Shown here: in pieces, positions 31,256-43,300 of the stretch
Numbering within the stretch: position 1 is the first letter of the stretch
How the letters are laid out: every line of letters begins with the position of its first letter
Assembly: GCA_013076295.1 (NCBI GenBank)
Contig: RQOL01000139.1
Coordinates: 1,674,001-1,738,000 of the forward strand
Length of the DNA: 64,000 bases
Reading direction: 5' to 3'
From: Sanderia malayensis
Taxonomy: Eukaryota; Cnidaria; Scyphozoa; Semaeostomeae; Pelagiidae
The notes under the pieces: model-generated
The model's input: only the letters and a program-made list of their open reading frames with translations
What the model was told of the DNA's origin: nothing
Databases searched by the model: none
Made by a program: the position numbers and the translations under genes

Positions 31256-31515
31256 GATGCACATAGCAGTACACGCAAGTCCGGTATTGACGCATTTGCA
31301 GCGTCCATCACACTTTTGCTTACAGGAGCATTTGATCAGTTCCTTGCAAACTGCCGGTGCATAAGGAAGAGTAGTCCACGAAGGACACCACAAACCATTC
31401 TGATCGCACTTCCATTCCTATTCATCTGGTTTTGGAACTACTGGGCGCTTTACGAGACGTTGCCCCCAAACATGACATCCCTGGTATATTGCGCGTTTGA
31501 TGTGTTGCGTTAATG
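31256..31515 (-). pseudogene. CXC (tesmin-like) Cys-rich domain fragment
   Basis: On the minus strand the frame reads HIKRAIYQGCHVWGQRLVKR, a stop, then NGLWCPSWTTLPYAPAVCKE and a Cys-rich motif (CSCKQKCDGRCKC, GLACTAMC). The motif resembles CXC domains as in tesmin/TSO1 and is known at the C-terminus of a repetitive protein spread through cnidarian and fish genomes. One in-frame stop and the nearby assembly gap show it is a relic. Which element it belonged to is unclear. Confidence 0.5.
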
Positions 31516-31559
31516 CATCCCTTGTAGGTGGAATAGCATCAATCTGCCTCCCCTTCCGA

Positions 31560-31659
31560 NNNNNNNNNNNNNNNNNNNNNNNNNNNNNNNNNNNNNNNNN
31601 NNNNNNNNNNNNNNNNNNNNNNNNNNNNNNNNNNNNNNNNNNNNNNNNNNNNNNNNNNN
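31560..31659. other. Assembly gap (100 N)
   Basis: Exactly 100 unknown bases, between the CXC relic and the 3' side of Helitron A. The true 3' terminus of Helitron A may be lost here. Confidence 0.99.
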
Positions 31660-31841
31660 ATTAAGTTTGGTAGTAATAAAAAAGAAGATCGCCGGTTACA
31701 TTAGTTTAAAGCTCGAACACCAACTTCAAGGGGTAACCTTTGTTCGAGGTTTCCTTGTTCATGAAAACTGCAATTTAAATTTGGAACACTAAATAATATC
31801 GGGTCATCTATATTGTTATAATGAATAAGTAAATGAGTTAA

Positions 31842-31995
31842 TTGGTTGAGAGGAGGGTAATCCAATGCCAATTATTGTTAAAACAGCTACCGTTAATGGA
31901 TAGATGGCAGTTTTCACAGAGAAAAGGAAAGCCATACTCCCATAGGCAATATCGGAGAGCATGGCAAAGCATATCTCTTCTGATACGGGTGCTAC
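31842..31995 (-). other. Conserved segment downstream of RepHel
   Basis: On the minus strand, YALPCSPILPMGVWLSFFSV in one frame corresponds to YALPCSFILPTGTWISFHSV in the same position downstream of Helitron B (about 56.1-56.23 kb). The rest of the 3' regions is not alignable by eye. It could be a short coding region, a 3' exon, or a structured end needed for transposition. I give no function. Confidence 0.4.
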
Positions 31996-32303
31996 CGAGG
32001 ACCCAGATCGTGTTGTTGCTGTTGGCGAACACCCCCGGACACTGGAGTGTTTTGAAAGTGTCCGGATCGTTCTTGGCGAATCTTATTGACTGGAGTGGCG
32101 TGGCAAACCAGCAATGTTCAAAGCTTTTTACGGCTTTGCTTTCTGAGTGTTGTGCTGATAGCACAACAGGGAACATCACACTGTAGTGCAATGCCGATCC
32201 GCTAGAACCACAATCTGAGCCCCGTATTTTGTGTATGTGCATTTTGGTAGACTGACACCCTCTGTGAGCAACGCAATTTATGCTCAAAAGTTTGTGAAGA
32301 CCT

Positions 32304-32723
32304 TTACAGGACTTCTTGGAAGACAATGTTTTTTGTCTTCCTGTGTGTTTCCTCTGGGAGAAATACTTTGAGCCCGTCAAATGATGTTGCTCTTGACATG
32401 GCCACATATAACTGACCATGTGTGAACACGGGCTCTGGTAAATACAAACCAACATACCTGAGAGATTGTCCCTGTGCCTTGTTGATAGTAAGGTAGTATG
32501 TTAGTCTGACAGGAAATTGCCGTCGCTTGATGTTGAACGGCATCTCACTGTCCTGTGTTGACAATGTTATTCTGGGAATCATGACCTGTTGGCCTCTGTG
32601 TTCCTTCGTGATGATCTCTGCTGTGATCACGTTACGTCGGAGATGGCGTACAATGAGTCTTGTGCCGTTACAAAGACCTTTCTTTGGATTTAGATTCCTC
32701 AGAAGAATGATTGTTGCACCAAC
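32304..32723 (-). CDS. Helitron A RepHel exon 5: helicase C-terminal motifs
   Basis: It begins after an AG acceptor at 32724 and reads VGATIILLRNLNPKKGLCNG, then [20 protein letters not shown] and [20 protein letters not shown]. These are motifs V and VI of Pif1/UvrD-like helicases (the Arg of VAMSRA contacts ATP). The stop is at 32304. Intron 4 (32724-32833) is also present at the same codon in Helitron B. The domain would unwind DNA during rolling-circle replication. Confidence 0.8.
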   Translation of the reverse strand, partial: VGATIILLRNLNPKKGLCNGTRLIVRHLRRNVITAEIITKEHRGQQVMIPRITLSTQDSEMPFNIKRRQFPVRLTYYLTINKAQGQSLRYVGLYLPEPVFTHGQLYVAMSRATSFDGLKVFLPEETHRKTKNIVFQEVL

Positions 32724-32833
32724 CTTAAATAAGGAAAGCTTGAGGTTACAATGTGTATCATCGGAGGACCATTATCAATATTTAAAATAAGTGTAGAATT
32801 AATGTATAATTAGTACATATAGGTAAATTATAC

Positions 32834-33867
32834 CTTGAGTCTAAGTCGATGTAATGGCATTCCGTTAGGAGTTAGATTGTTGAGAAACTCAATTGGATAT
32901 GCCGCCTCCTCATCTGGATTCTCTGTTATCACACTGTCTGTGCTGTAGTATGTTCTGTCAGCAGTTTGTAGTCTTTCCAGAATGATGTCATTGATTTGGT
33001 GTGAGAAATCATTCTTTGGGGTAAGACAACAACATTCTGACATGGTTACCGGATCCAGCATCAGGCGCGGCTGTGGTGTATTAGGCTGGGGATATATGAA
33101 GTTGAGCATTTCCTCTTGCGAAGATGTGCATATTTGATGTGGCAAAGTGATATTGTCAAGTGCATCATGTGGTTCTTGTTTGTTGCCGAGTCTTAGGAGC
33201 CATTCTGAGAATTCTCTGTAAGATTCATCTTGAACAGCTCTCATGTTTTTGTGTAGGCGATGTTGTCGAAACTGTGCCCACAAATCACTGATTTGATATG
33301 ATTTAAGACTCTCTGATACGATTTTCTCTCTTCCTGCTTTGGGGACAACAGGTAGAACTTGTCTGAAATCGCCACCAAGCAACATGAATTTGCCACCAAA
33401 TGGCTTTTCAACTCTTGTGATATCCCGAAGCAGTCTGTCAACTGCTTGTAATGCCAATGCTGGTATCATTGAAGCTTCATCCCATATGAACAGGGTTGTT
33501 TCACGCAACACTTGTGCTCTTCGGCTCTGTCTCTTGACATTGCATGTTGATTCCAGCTTCAATGGTATTGGAATTTGGAATTGCGAATGCGATGTTCTGC
33601 CATTGATAAGCAGTGTTGCTGCAATTCCTGACCAAGCCATACACTGAACTTTGTGTCCAGATCCATGAAGATTACGAACCAACGTGTTGTAGAGAAATGT
33701 TTTGTCGGCTGTGCCGGCTGGTCCGTCGAGAAAGTGACAGCTCTGCTCTGATTGCGCTTCAATCGCTTGAATAATGGCTGTGTATACCACTTGTTGTTCT
33801 GGATTCAATGCAGCGCGCATTTGTTCTCCTTGCTCTCTTTCGTTTTCAACATCCATGTGATCTTCCT
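32834..33867 (-). CDS. Helitron A RepHel exon 4: Pif1-type helicase core
   Basis: It starts after acceptor CAG and runs from EEDHMDVENERE to LHRLRLK. Motifs: LNPEQQVVYTAIIQAI (Q motif), FLDGPAGTADKTFLY (Walker A), LFIWDEASMI (Walker B, DEAS), LLGGDFRQVLPVVPKAG (motif III), LHKNMRAV, and LTPKNDFSHQIND. The normal Walker A is GPAGTGKT; here it is GPAGTADKT, one residue longer and without the last Gly. This probably prevents ATP binding. No other break is seen in this exon. Confidence 0.85.
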
Positions 33868-33961
33868 CTGAAAGCATAAACAATAGTTAATTTGGTAGAA
33901 ATAGAATCATATATTGGCTAAGTTATTACCGTGAATATCACCATGGTAAGTTGTAAATCAC

Positions 33962-35213
33962 CTTGTTCTGGGATGACAAAGTTGGCCGGTAGCTGAGGAA
34001 GGTGATTGTAGTTCGTGATGGACAAACCATGAACTTTCAAATTGTTGTCAATATCATGTAGACATTGATACATGTGTCTGTCTTGGAAGGTTATGTCTAG
34101 ATTGTTGAGTTGATCACGTCTGACAAAGTCTTCACTCATTGCTTCTTTGAAGGCGTTGAAGAGAGTTCTGATGTCTGATGGCGTTTGAAAGAGTAGCAAT
34201 GATGCAAACAACTGTCTGAGTTGCGAAGGCATATTGAAGATGACAGCTTCTTCAAGACAACGTGTGACTTCGGCATCATCTTCTAGTAGCCCTAGAGCTA
34301 ATGCTGCATCTTTGAAGGAATCACATAGATTACCTTCCACTGTACGAAGATCTTCAAATGAAGTAGCTCCTCGTGTATGCAATAGCAAAAATCTGAGTGC
34401 AAACTTTTGCTCGCAAGGTCTCGGCTGCACTTGATTAATTCTACCAATGATGGGCATTGTTCTTCTTTGTCTGGCAGTCCATGTTTTTGAACGCTCCTGG
34501 AAGACATAGTGCTCTGGTATCTCATGATAGAGGTACTGATGTGCAGCTGGATCTTGCTGGTTGAGTTCAAACCATGCTGTAAGTGTTGTTCTATCACCAA
34601 TGTTGTTGAGCCTTTGTTCGTCATCATTGTCATGAAAGATGACTTGTTGCTCAAATGGCAGATGAACAGAAAGCCGTTTGACTATGTGGCTCTTGTCGTG
34701 CATGGGGAACTGCATCAGCCGATAGACAGCTTCATGTGGTCCAATATATCTTGCGTTGATGTATTGGCGCACCTCGTCGTGTTCAATGTCTTGAGGTACT
34801 TGCTGTTGATTTTCTTCAAGAATTTGAACATGTGCCATATCATGTCCTTTGTGAATATATTTGAAAATGTACTTGACACTTTTTACTGTACTGCATATTT
34901 CCACGTTGATATGACACTGATATTTGATGAGTAGGTGTCTGTTATGTGGAACTACCCAAGTATCATCCAAGATGCGATTATTCACATTGACTGGATGACG
35001 ACAGCGCCGTCTGTAGAGAGGATAGCCATTGACATTGATTTGAGTGTCAGCAACTGGTTCCTTTGGAAAGTGCTTTTTGCATTTGTTATTTTCCATGCAC
35101 ACGGACTGAGGATTTAAATTTCCACAGGGTCCATGTGTTATGTGTTTTAGGACCAACTTGTGGTATCTTGCATCCTGTGGATCCGGTATCTCTGCTGATA
35201 TGAGTTGATCTAC
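33962..35213 (-). CDS. Helitron A RepHel exon 3: Rep tyrosine region
   Basis: It starts after TTTTCAG with VDQLISAEIPDPQDARYHKL and ends at PANFVIPEQ before a GTGATT donor; this donor restores phase with exon 4. Motifs: HGPCGNLNPQSVCMENNKC and KHFPK, INVNGYPLYRRR, and KYIFKYIHKGHD, the two-tyrosine motif of the Rep nuclease which attacks and holds the DNA strand. The second half (ARYIGPHEAVYRLMQFPMHD on) is the usual Helitron spacer before the helicase. It is open throughout its 417 codons. Confidence 0.85.
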
Positions 35214-35368
35214 CTGAAAATGAACATGATAATTAGCAACTACTATTGAGATAATGTACAGAATAGTTGTAACGCATGTCCATCATGACATACTCTGCAT
35301 TTGATTTTAAATATAATTATATGAGTAAGAATTATTACAATCTCTCTATCTAAGTATGTAGATATTAC

Positions 35369-36551
35369 CTGTTGTGGTGTACGTGGTTTATCAGCTTGTG
35401 AAAGAAACAGGATCATGTGTGCGTGTGGTAGTCCTCTCTTTTCAAATTCTATCACATATACATGTGATGTGACATGTCCAAGAATGTGGTTGTGTAGTAT
35501 GTCTTGGAGTAGTTTTGGAGTTTAAGCTGAAATACTCTTGTGACAATGTCCGGTCGATCATTGGCCGCCTGATATGGATGTATGTTTTCTTCTATCTCCT
35601 TCCATTTAGGATTGGCAGTCATTGTGAGGAAGATGTCTGGCTTGCCATACTTCCTTACGATTGTCATTGCATCTTGAAAGTGTTGATACATGTTTCTTTG
35701 GCTGCCTGGAAATGTTGAGGGTAGAATGATAACACGGCCAACATTGATATGTATGGGCTGATTCGGATTGTTAGCCCTAGCCATCTGGTTTTCGATTTCA
35801 GCTCTTCTGTTGAGATGATCCATCAGGCCTCGGTATGTGTCAACACGAAGTTGACGCTGATTGTTCATAATCCAGCTCAGTTTATTGCCTTCTATCTTCG
35901 TATATGCATCTACCAGATACTGTTGAAATAGAAGTGATGCAATGTGGATGGCTGAGAATGCATCCCTGACCTGAATTCTGTATAAATAGTATTCGGAGAG
36001 GGTTAGTTTGGTACGACGGTTACGATTGTTGTGGTGTTCACCCACTATGTGTGCTGTGGGCAATCGTTGAAGGTCCAAACTGTAACCTCTGTCACCATGA
36101 AAGAACATCAATGGATACGTGAGAGGATCGGCAATTGGACCCGTTGCGTAAATCTTCATGAGATCTCCGCGTCTTGTTTGTATCTGCAATTCTCTATCAT
36201 CAGGATTCGGTGCACCTCCATTCTGTACTGTGTATATAGCTGCAATTTCTCTGGCAGTAGGATTATCGTATCTGCGATCTTGTTGTGGGCGACCTGTTAT
36301 GATCATTTCGAATGTCGGAACAGGCTGATTGTTTGCAATAGCTTGCTGCCGCTGTTCCTCCAATATTTCACCCATGCTTCGAAAATGTTGTGCAAATCGA
36401 TTGACTGCCATTAACTCATTCTGGAGAAGTGCAACAATGTCCAAATCAAGACGCTGTTCTCCTGCAGTGTTTTGCCGTTCCTGCAATGCTTGTTGCGTAT
36501 CCATGATGTAAAGTTCTGCGTATTTTCTGGATCTGTCTGTCTCTGTTACAC
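35369..36551 (-). CDS. Helitron A RepHel exon 2: Helitron_like_N and HUH motif, one frameshift
   Basis: It starts after TTAACAG with GVTETDRSRKYAELYIMDTQ. It includes YPLMFFHGDRGYSLDLQRL, PSTFPGSQRNMYQHFQDAM and GKPDIFLTMTANPKWKE, typical of the Helitron N-terminal domain. The metal-binding HUH motif reads RGLPHAHMILFL near 35405-35440 and is intact. A one-base deletion near 35515 shifts the frame between KLQ and LLQDILHNHILGHVTSH. Thus the copy needs one base to be open; exon phases agree only when that base is counted. The donor is at 35368. Confidence 0.8.
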
Positions 36552-36660
36552 CTGTTAATGATGCAAAGCATAAGTTATGTAAATAGAAATTCAACTGCAG
36601 CCAGCATAAATGAATAATAAGTTATATTGATAATGACTGGAATCATATTGTATCAATTAC

Positions 36661-37420
36661 CTGTCATGTGATATGCCTTTCCGTGAATTGTGATAATTGG
36701 TGGTCCAGCTCTAGCATGACGTACAATATTAGCCTTCCATGATGCCATGGCCATTAGTGAGTTGTATTGGCGGAAGTGCTTTAAGAAATACTTTGATTCG
36801 GCAGTATCACCAGTGTACAAATGCATGACACTGTTTGGAGGTGAATCAATTTGATCCAGAGTGATTAAACCTCCCATACAACACTTGTTGTATTGTTTTC
36901 GGGAGTTAAGTTCTTTTTTGAAGTACTTTGCACCACAATGAATGCATGTTCCGGTCATTTTATTCAAGTGGTGTGGTAATGGGGAGAAGGGGATGAGGTT
37001 TTCAGCTTCATTGTTCTCGGGGACAGGGTTGTCAACTTGCATTTGCTGATCTTCAACGGGTCCTGGTATCTGACTTTCATCGGGTACTGGAACTGCTTCG
37101 TGCATCTCGATGTCTGCAGGCTGTTCTGCTGCTGGAAGCTCTTGGTTCTGAATGGGAAGCTCTGGTTCCATGTCCATCTCCATTGGCTGTATCTGTGGAA
37201 TGGGATACTGTGCTGGAAATGGCTGATATTCAGGGGCTTCTAGCTGACGGTTTTCGAGCAGCAATTGTTGAAGATCGTTGACTGCTGCAAGTACGTTATC
37301 GGCATTTCCTGTCTGTTGAGGTTGGAGCTGTTGATTGATCTGTCTCCTATGCTGCACATTCTCCCGCACTTGATTTCTACGTCTGTCGCCCGTTATACTT
37401 TTCCTGGACTTACGCGGCAT
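36661..37420 (-). CDS. Helitron A RepHel exon 1: N-terminal region with Cys motif
   Basis: The start is ATG 37420 (MPRKSRKSITGDRRR), chosen because the truncated left copy and Helitron B begin the same way. A basic head is followed by a Gln/Pro/Glu-rich low-complexity stretch (about residues 30-160), then GTCIHCGAKYFKKEL and YNKCCMGG, a likely zinc-binding unit, and FRQYNSLMAMASWKAN. It ends at a donor at 36660 in phase 1. The repeat-like acidic stretch is poorly conserved in Helitron B; the Cys unit is well conserved. Confidence 0.8.
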
Positions 37421-40038
37421 GGTGCAAGTTGTGCTATGGAAGAGAAGCAGGGACAAATTAAATTAGGCAATATTATTGTAAATGTTATTGCTTGGCCTCA
37501 ATAGCAACAACAATGGAAATAATTATAGCCCTGTGTAAAGCTGCAACACAAAGAAGTAAATATTATGTATTTTAAGGGTATGGTAGTGTTAAGTATAATG
37601 TTGTAAATAAATCATTATCATAAAAGTAATGCTATGTAATATGATGTAATTTTTATGAAAACCCTTACGTTAAACTGTGCTCGTTTCTGTTATGTAAACA
37701 GTCACTAAAATGGAAGAGAGTAAATTGAAATTAAAATTATTGTTGACATGAATAAACGAATCATAAAAAGAGACTCCTAAAACCTGTACGCAATGAAAAT
37801 TAACTTGTTGAATCCAGTGCAATTGTTAAGAATTCAACAAATTTGGTTGTAAATTTGTTAAAAACGGCGCCATAAATGTTTGTTCATATATTCCAGATGC
37901 ATAAAACAAAAATGATGTTTTTATCCATGGTAAAGAGTAACTCGCTGCACATAGGTTACATTTACAAATCATTTAAGAACGAAAATATCATGTTCTGGTT
38001 CTGGTATCTGATGAAAATCAGATACCAGTAATGGAAAGAAGTTTGTAAAAGAGAGGTGTCCGTTATTTTAAAATCGATCAAAGTGGGCCTGTTTTTATAA
38101 AATAAACAACTAATTAAAGAGCTGAACAAAATAGTGAGAAGGAAAAACTGCAATGAATTAATTCATTTCTTACCGAGCCTTGTGTCTTTTAAAACTATGG
38201 TGAGAAGCGAAAGAGAAATTAGGATAGTTATAAACTTGAAATATTAAATAAAATTATGATGCCTGAATAACAACCTGTTCTTGCCATGAAAAGCATGGAA
38301 AGAAGAGCAAAAATTATTGACATTATTAAGCGAAATAGCGATAAAGAAGCTTGTTAGCTTATAATGATAGCTTGTTAGAGAAAAACAACATTCATAATAC
38401 TTACTCAGCGATAAATAATTCCATATAATGATATCCTATTTATAACTTGGACAACTAAATTAAATTAGGCAAAATCTAATTGTGCAAATAATTAGAGGCG
38501 GGATTTCTATTGTACCATACAGGTCCCATGATTGGTTTATACACGTAACGTGTTAGAAAAGGCGGGAAATTTGCTAGTGAAAAGGGAATTCCCCTTCGTC
38601 CGTCAGATTTGTTATAAAGGTAGGAGAGAGAAAATGCACGTGAAATTGAATTACATCATGGCGGCGATAGCATGCCAGCCAAGTATAGCCAGTGAGTATA
38701 GCAGATTGAGGAAAGGCATGGTGAGAGTCCAACTGCATCTTCTTAAATCATTTCCATGTGAAGAGTATGTATAAAGTATTTTGACTCACTGTTAAAAATG
38801 TGTTAACTCCAGTCTCATTTTCTGAGTTTAGATTGCAAAAATCGCTTAAAAGAGAATCATACTGTGAATAAATGACCACCGTTACCTGGTGCAACTGCAA
38901 CATCGCATTCATGAAAGTGAATACCATGCATTGGGTAAGTTATTGAGTGAAGGTTTTGCAACGAAATCATGTCAACATTCATAACTGATAAAGCTTTCTG
39001 AATTATTAGAAATATGATTTAAATTTTAAAAATACTGGAACATATAATTTGGAACATTTGGAACATATAAAATAAGAACATTTGGAACATATAATGAGAA
39101 CAAATAGTATAGTAATAAAACTTTGACCAAGCATGAACAAAAAAATGTGAAATGTTTTTCAAATTTTGGATATGAAAAGTAGATAATGTTAGTCAATATT
39201 TTGTGTTAATGTCAGCAGTTGTAATTTTATGATGGTTTAAAAGTTTTTATTTTTTCATGCATGGTCAAAAGCAGGACATGTGTAAATTAGTTAGGAAACT
39301 ATTCATTTACACATGTCCTGCATAATTTTTGCGGCCCTTTGGGTGGGCATGGCCACCATCAATGTTCGTGAGAATTCTTTGGTGGCCTTCCCACCCTTTT
39401 TCTCATTTTTGGCCTTTCTTTGGCCTTTGCCAATCCTGACAAAGGCCTCCTTCTGTGATCTGTGAATACACAATTATGTTATAGGTTGTTTTTTTGGTGA
39501 AAGGATATTATGCAATATTTGGAAGATATCAATTGAACAACTGAGCTTCAAATACAGAAGGTATACTTACACTATTTCTTTGGCGGGGAGTCTTCTCCCT
39601 TCCTTGTCATGGAGGGAGAATTTTTTTGTGCTATAATTTTCCACGAAAACAATAACCATGAAATATGAATTAATTATTGTGAATTGTGCAAAAAAACTGA
39701 TTAATTATGAATGAATATATATTTGCTATAATTACTTTTGCTTCATCACCAAGCCAGATGATCATTTTTTTTGTGGCTCAGGCTTTTTGGTTGCACTTGC
39801 AAACCTTGAAGCCATAATAACCTTAAAGCAAACAAATTATAGTTGTTTTTCTTTAATAAGGATAATTGGTGTGTGAAAAACAGAACATGTTTGCATGAAG
39901 TTGTACTGATACAAAATCAAAGGACAACTGCTAAACTGCAAATAGTGAAAAAGCAATAACATAATAGTGATTTAATTAGCAAGTAGTAAGTTATACATAT
40001 GGTTGGTAAACATAATAGTAATGGAAAATTTCATTATT
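37421..40038 (-). promoter_or_regulatory. Helitron A leader, with decayed copies of the small leader gene
   Basis: It mirrors 3460-5904. Recognisable on the minus strand are relics of the small gene: exon 2 near 39820-39745 (SATKKPEP), part of exon 3 near 39640-39575 (KEGRRLPAKE) and exon 4 near 39465-39290, ending in the same HAHPKGxKNxAGHV and TAA. Part of exon 3 is deleted and frames are shifted, so this copy of the gene is dead. The satellite begins at about 39895 and is cut at 40038 by the inserted element. Confidence 0.7.
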
Positions 40039-40383
40039 GCCCCGCACCCAGGCGGGGCCTTGTAGGACGCCGCGAAGGCGCGTATGAAAATCTGCCTGGA
40101 GAGACAATCTCAATCTGTTCGTTTTTCCTGTTTAATTTTTCGTCTTTCCTGTTAAACCGGTTTTCAATTTAGTTCAACATGCCATACTTTTCAAGCCAAC
40201 TGATTTACCAATGCTGACAGCTACAAACAGCTACCTACACCAACCATGTGAGGCAGAGGCATATGACATTTAATAATGTGGCGTGGCCTCAGAACTTCAC
40301 AAGTTCAGTTCAGACTTCAGTTCCTTTTTCTCTGCAGCACAGAAAGTTTGGTGAGTGTTTTATTTTGACTAAGTTTTCCCATT

Positions 40384-43300
40384 ATGGGAGATAAATTTGA
40401 CAAAAGTAGTAATCAGACAGGCTCTAGCTTTAATTCAATAGACTGGAAGCCATTGTCTGATAAAAAGCCAGGTTTCGATTGGGGAACCAACAGAATTTCA
40501 CCAGCACCAGGCGTTGGCCTAACATCAGTTTCAATTGCACGTGGCAGGATTCATTTTATGAACGCAGTTAGATTGCATACAGGAAAATATTCTTGTGCCG
40601 TAGACTGTTTTCTTGAAGTTTGGAACAAAATATTCAGATATATTTTTGATGAAACATCGTATGACAGTGAATTTTTCATTTTGTTGAATCGCATGAGTGC
40701 ATATTATGAATATGTGGCAGCACACAGTTGCTCCGAAAATGACCTTGATACTGTACGCGAGCCTGTCTGGGAATACATTTGCCAAATTTGCCCATCTTTT
40801 ACCCCAAAGGATTGTAATTCCCAGTTTTCAGAAATATTTAGTACTAACGTTTTTACAAATTTAACAGAAATTCAAAAGTCAAACATAGTTTCAGTTTACT
40901 CGACAATTGCGTATTGTAATACATGTAAAGAGAATGTGATTACCAATTCAGACGTTTTTGTTAATTATATTTCATTGACACAGTTAAATAGCTTGAACAT
41001 CAATGTTTACAACTGGTCAAATGCATTAACTTTATGTAACACTCCAAATTATTTGCAATGCTCTAGCTGTGAAAATAGGTGTCAAAGAATTGATACCCAG
41101 TCAAATACAAGTGTGATCTTTCTTGTAGAACTGAGTAGTGATATTATGAATTTTGTTCATTTTGACCAAAACATATTTGTTTCTGAGAAGGCTTATTTTT
41201 TAAAGGGATTAGTTAGAAATTTTTCTTCTCATTTTACTTGTGCTGTATTTGAAAGTGACCACTGGTATTATCTTGATGACCTTTGTACCAATATCCCGAC
41301 TTACAGATCTACAGATAACTTGCTTTAACACTATGTTGATGGGTGGTTTTTTGCTATCTACATTAAAACTGATGCTTCAAATGTTTTCCATGCTAATTGT
41401 ACAAACAATAGTAGTCTGCCTGCATTTTCTTATTTGAATGATAGTGTTCAACTATCTCCAGAATATTTGCATGATTATCAAAAGAATGTGTCAGATCAGT
41501 GTTATGCAGATTTAAAAGATGAAAAAAACAGAAAAAGGAGGGAAAGATATAAATTGAATAAACAAAACAATATTAATGCTTCTTTTGACATTGATCATGA
41601 CCCCAGTGGCAAAAATAAAATTCAGTGTTCTCCAGTAAAGAAACATAAAGCTGAACTTGAAAATTTAGAAAATCTTTTTGAGATAGGCAACAAATCTTCA
41701 TGTGGTGTAAATAGTTTCCAAATTACGGATGCTTTGTTTGAGCAGCAGAATTGCCAAAAGCACATAAAAAATTTTCATAAATCAATTAAAATGAAAATAT
41801 ACAATTGCAAAATATGTAATGAAAGCTGGCCACTGAAAGACACAAAAATGTCCTCAGATAATTATATTTGCAGAAGGTGTAAACGAGACAAGAAAGAACC
41901 AAAGCTTTTTAGTCACCAGAACAATATGAATCCATCACCTGTTCCATCAGAATTACTTGATTTATCTCAATGTGAAGAAATTTTAATTTCAAGAGCTTTT
42001 CCAATTATGCAAGTTTATACTAAGTCTGGTGGCTCATACGGCTACAAGGGTCATGTGATAAATCTACCAAATAATGTACAACACATAGCTAATATTTTGC
42101 CCCAATGCCCTAAGGATGTTCCAATTATTGCATTCACAATAAATGGTATAAATGATTTCAAAAAAGAGTTTAGAGTAAGAAGAGAATCTGTGTTGAATGC
42201 ATTGATTTGGCTAATTGCAAACAATCCTTTGTATGAGCATATTCAGATAGATTATTCTCGAATTGATTCTCTCCCTCTTGATGGGTACATTGATGTCGAC
42301 ACTGTGAACTTTGATGAAGAAATTAGTCCCGAGGTTGGTGATTTGGGTCCTCCTAATTCTGATATATTTGATGATGATTTTATCAGTGACTGCAATGTTT
42401 CCAGTTCAATTCCAGACAATCCATCTTTGGAGTCAGAGGAAAAGATAATTAAGGAAAGCTTAGATGAATGTTTAAAGGAGAAAATGTTAGATATTGGATC
42501 TCAGCCATTAGATGAATTTGCAACACCATACCTTGCTTCACTTGCTTTTCCTACACTTTTCCCTGATGCAAAGTGTGACCCTACTAACAATGCAATTGAA
42601 AGGGAAATTGCCAACAGCGACACTGAATCTTTTGCAAAAAAAATAAAACATTTGATTAAATATGGAGAATATCGAAATGGCAAATTGTATTATAGATTTG
42701 CAACACATCCACGCTTTGCCTATTGGACTTATAATATGCTTTACAGAAAACGTCTTCTTGGACAAGGTAACTTTTATATCAAGCAAAACTCAAATGGTAG
42801 ATTACTCACTGCAGATGAACTGCGACATTTATTACAATCAGGGAACCATTCACAAGTTATGAACAAAATAATGCACTATGCTAAGAATGTTTCAGGAAAA
42901 AATGCTTATTGGTATGAAAAGAAAGAGCAGCTAAGAGCTTTGCTAACCCAGAAGGGACCAGCAACAATATTTTGGACTTTGTCATGTGCTGAATACCACT
43001 GGCCTGAATTTCACTCATTATTTGAAAGTTCTAATTTGACAAACTCTTTGCGACAAAATGTCCTTGACAATCCCCACATTTTAGACTATCTTTTCACTGA
43101 GAGAGTAGAATCATTTGTTAAACATTGGCTATATGGCTGCTTAGGCGCTGAGTGGCACTGGTTTCGATATGAATTTGCTCTCCAAAGAGGTTCAATTCAT
43201 TGTCATGGAATAGCAAAACTCAAAAATGACCCAGCCCTCTGTGAATTATCAAAAATTGCACTGGATGGGCACTTAGCTAATGAAATGTTTAACTCTGACT

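Noticed and set aside
31842..32455. 205-codon minus-strand ORF and 114-codon + strand ORF over the RepHel 3' end
   Set aside because: They overlap the real helicase frame in other frames; only the short segment shared with Helitron B looks conserved.
33339..34934. Several + strand ORFs of 60-141 codons
   Set aside because: They are antisense shadows of the RepHel exons.
40039..40100. GC-rich block as a possible tRNA or SINE head
   Set aside because: The only structure is a 7-bp hairpin; there is no cloverleaf and no A/B box pair.
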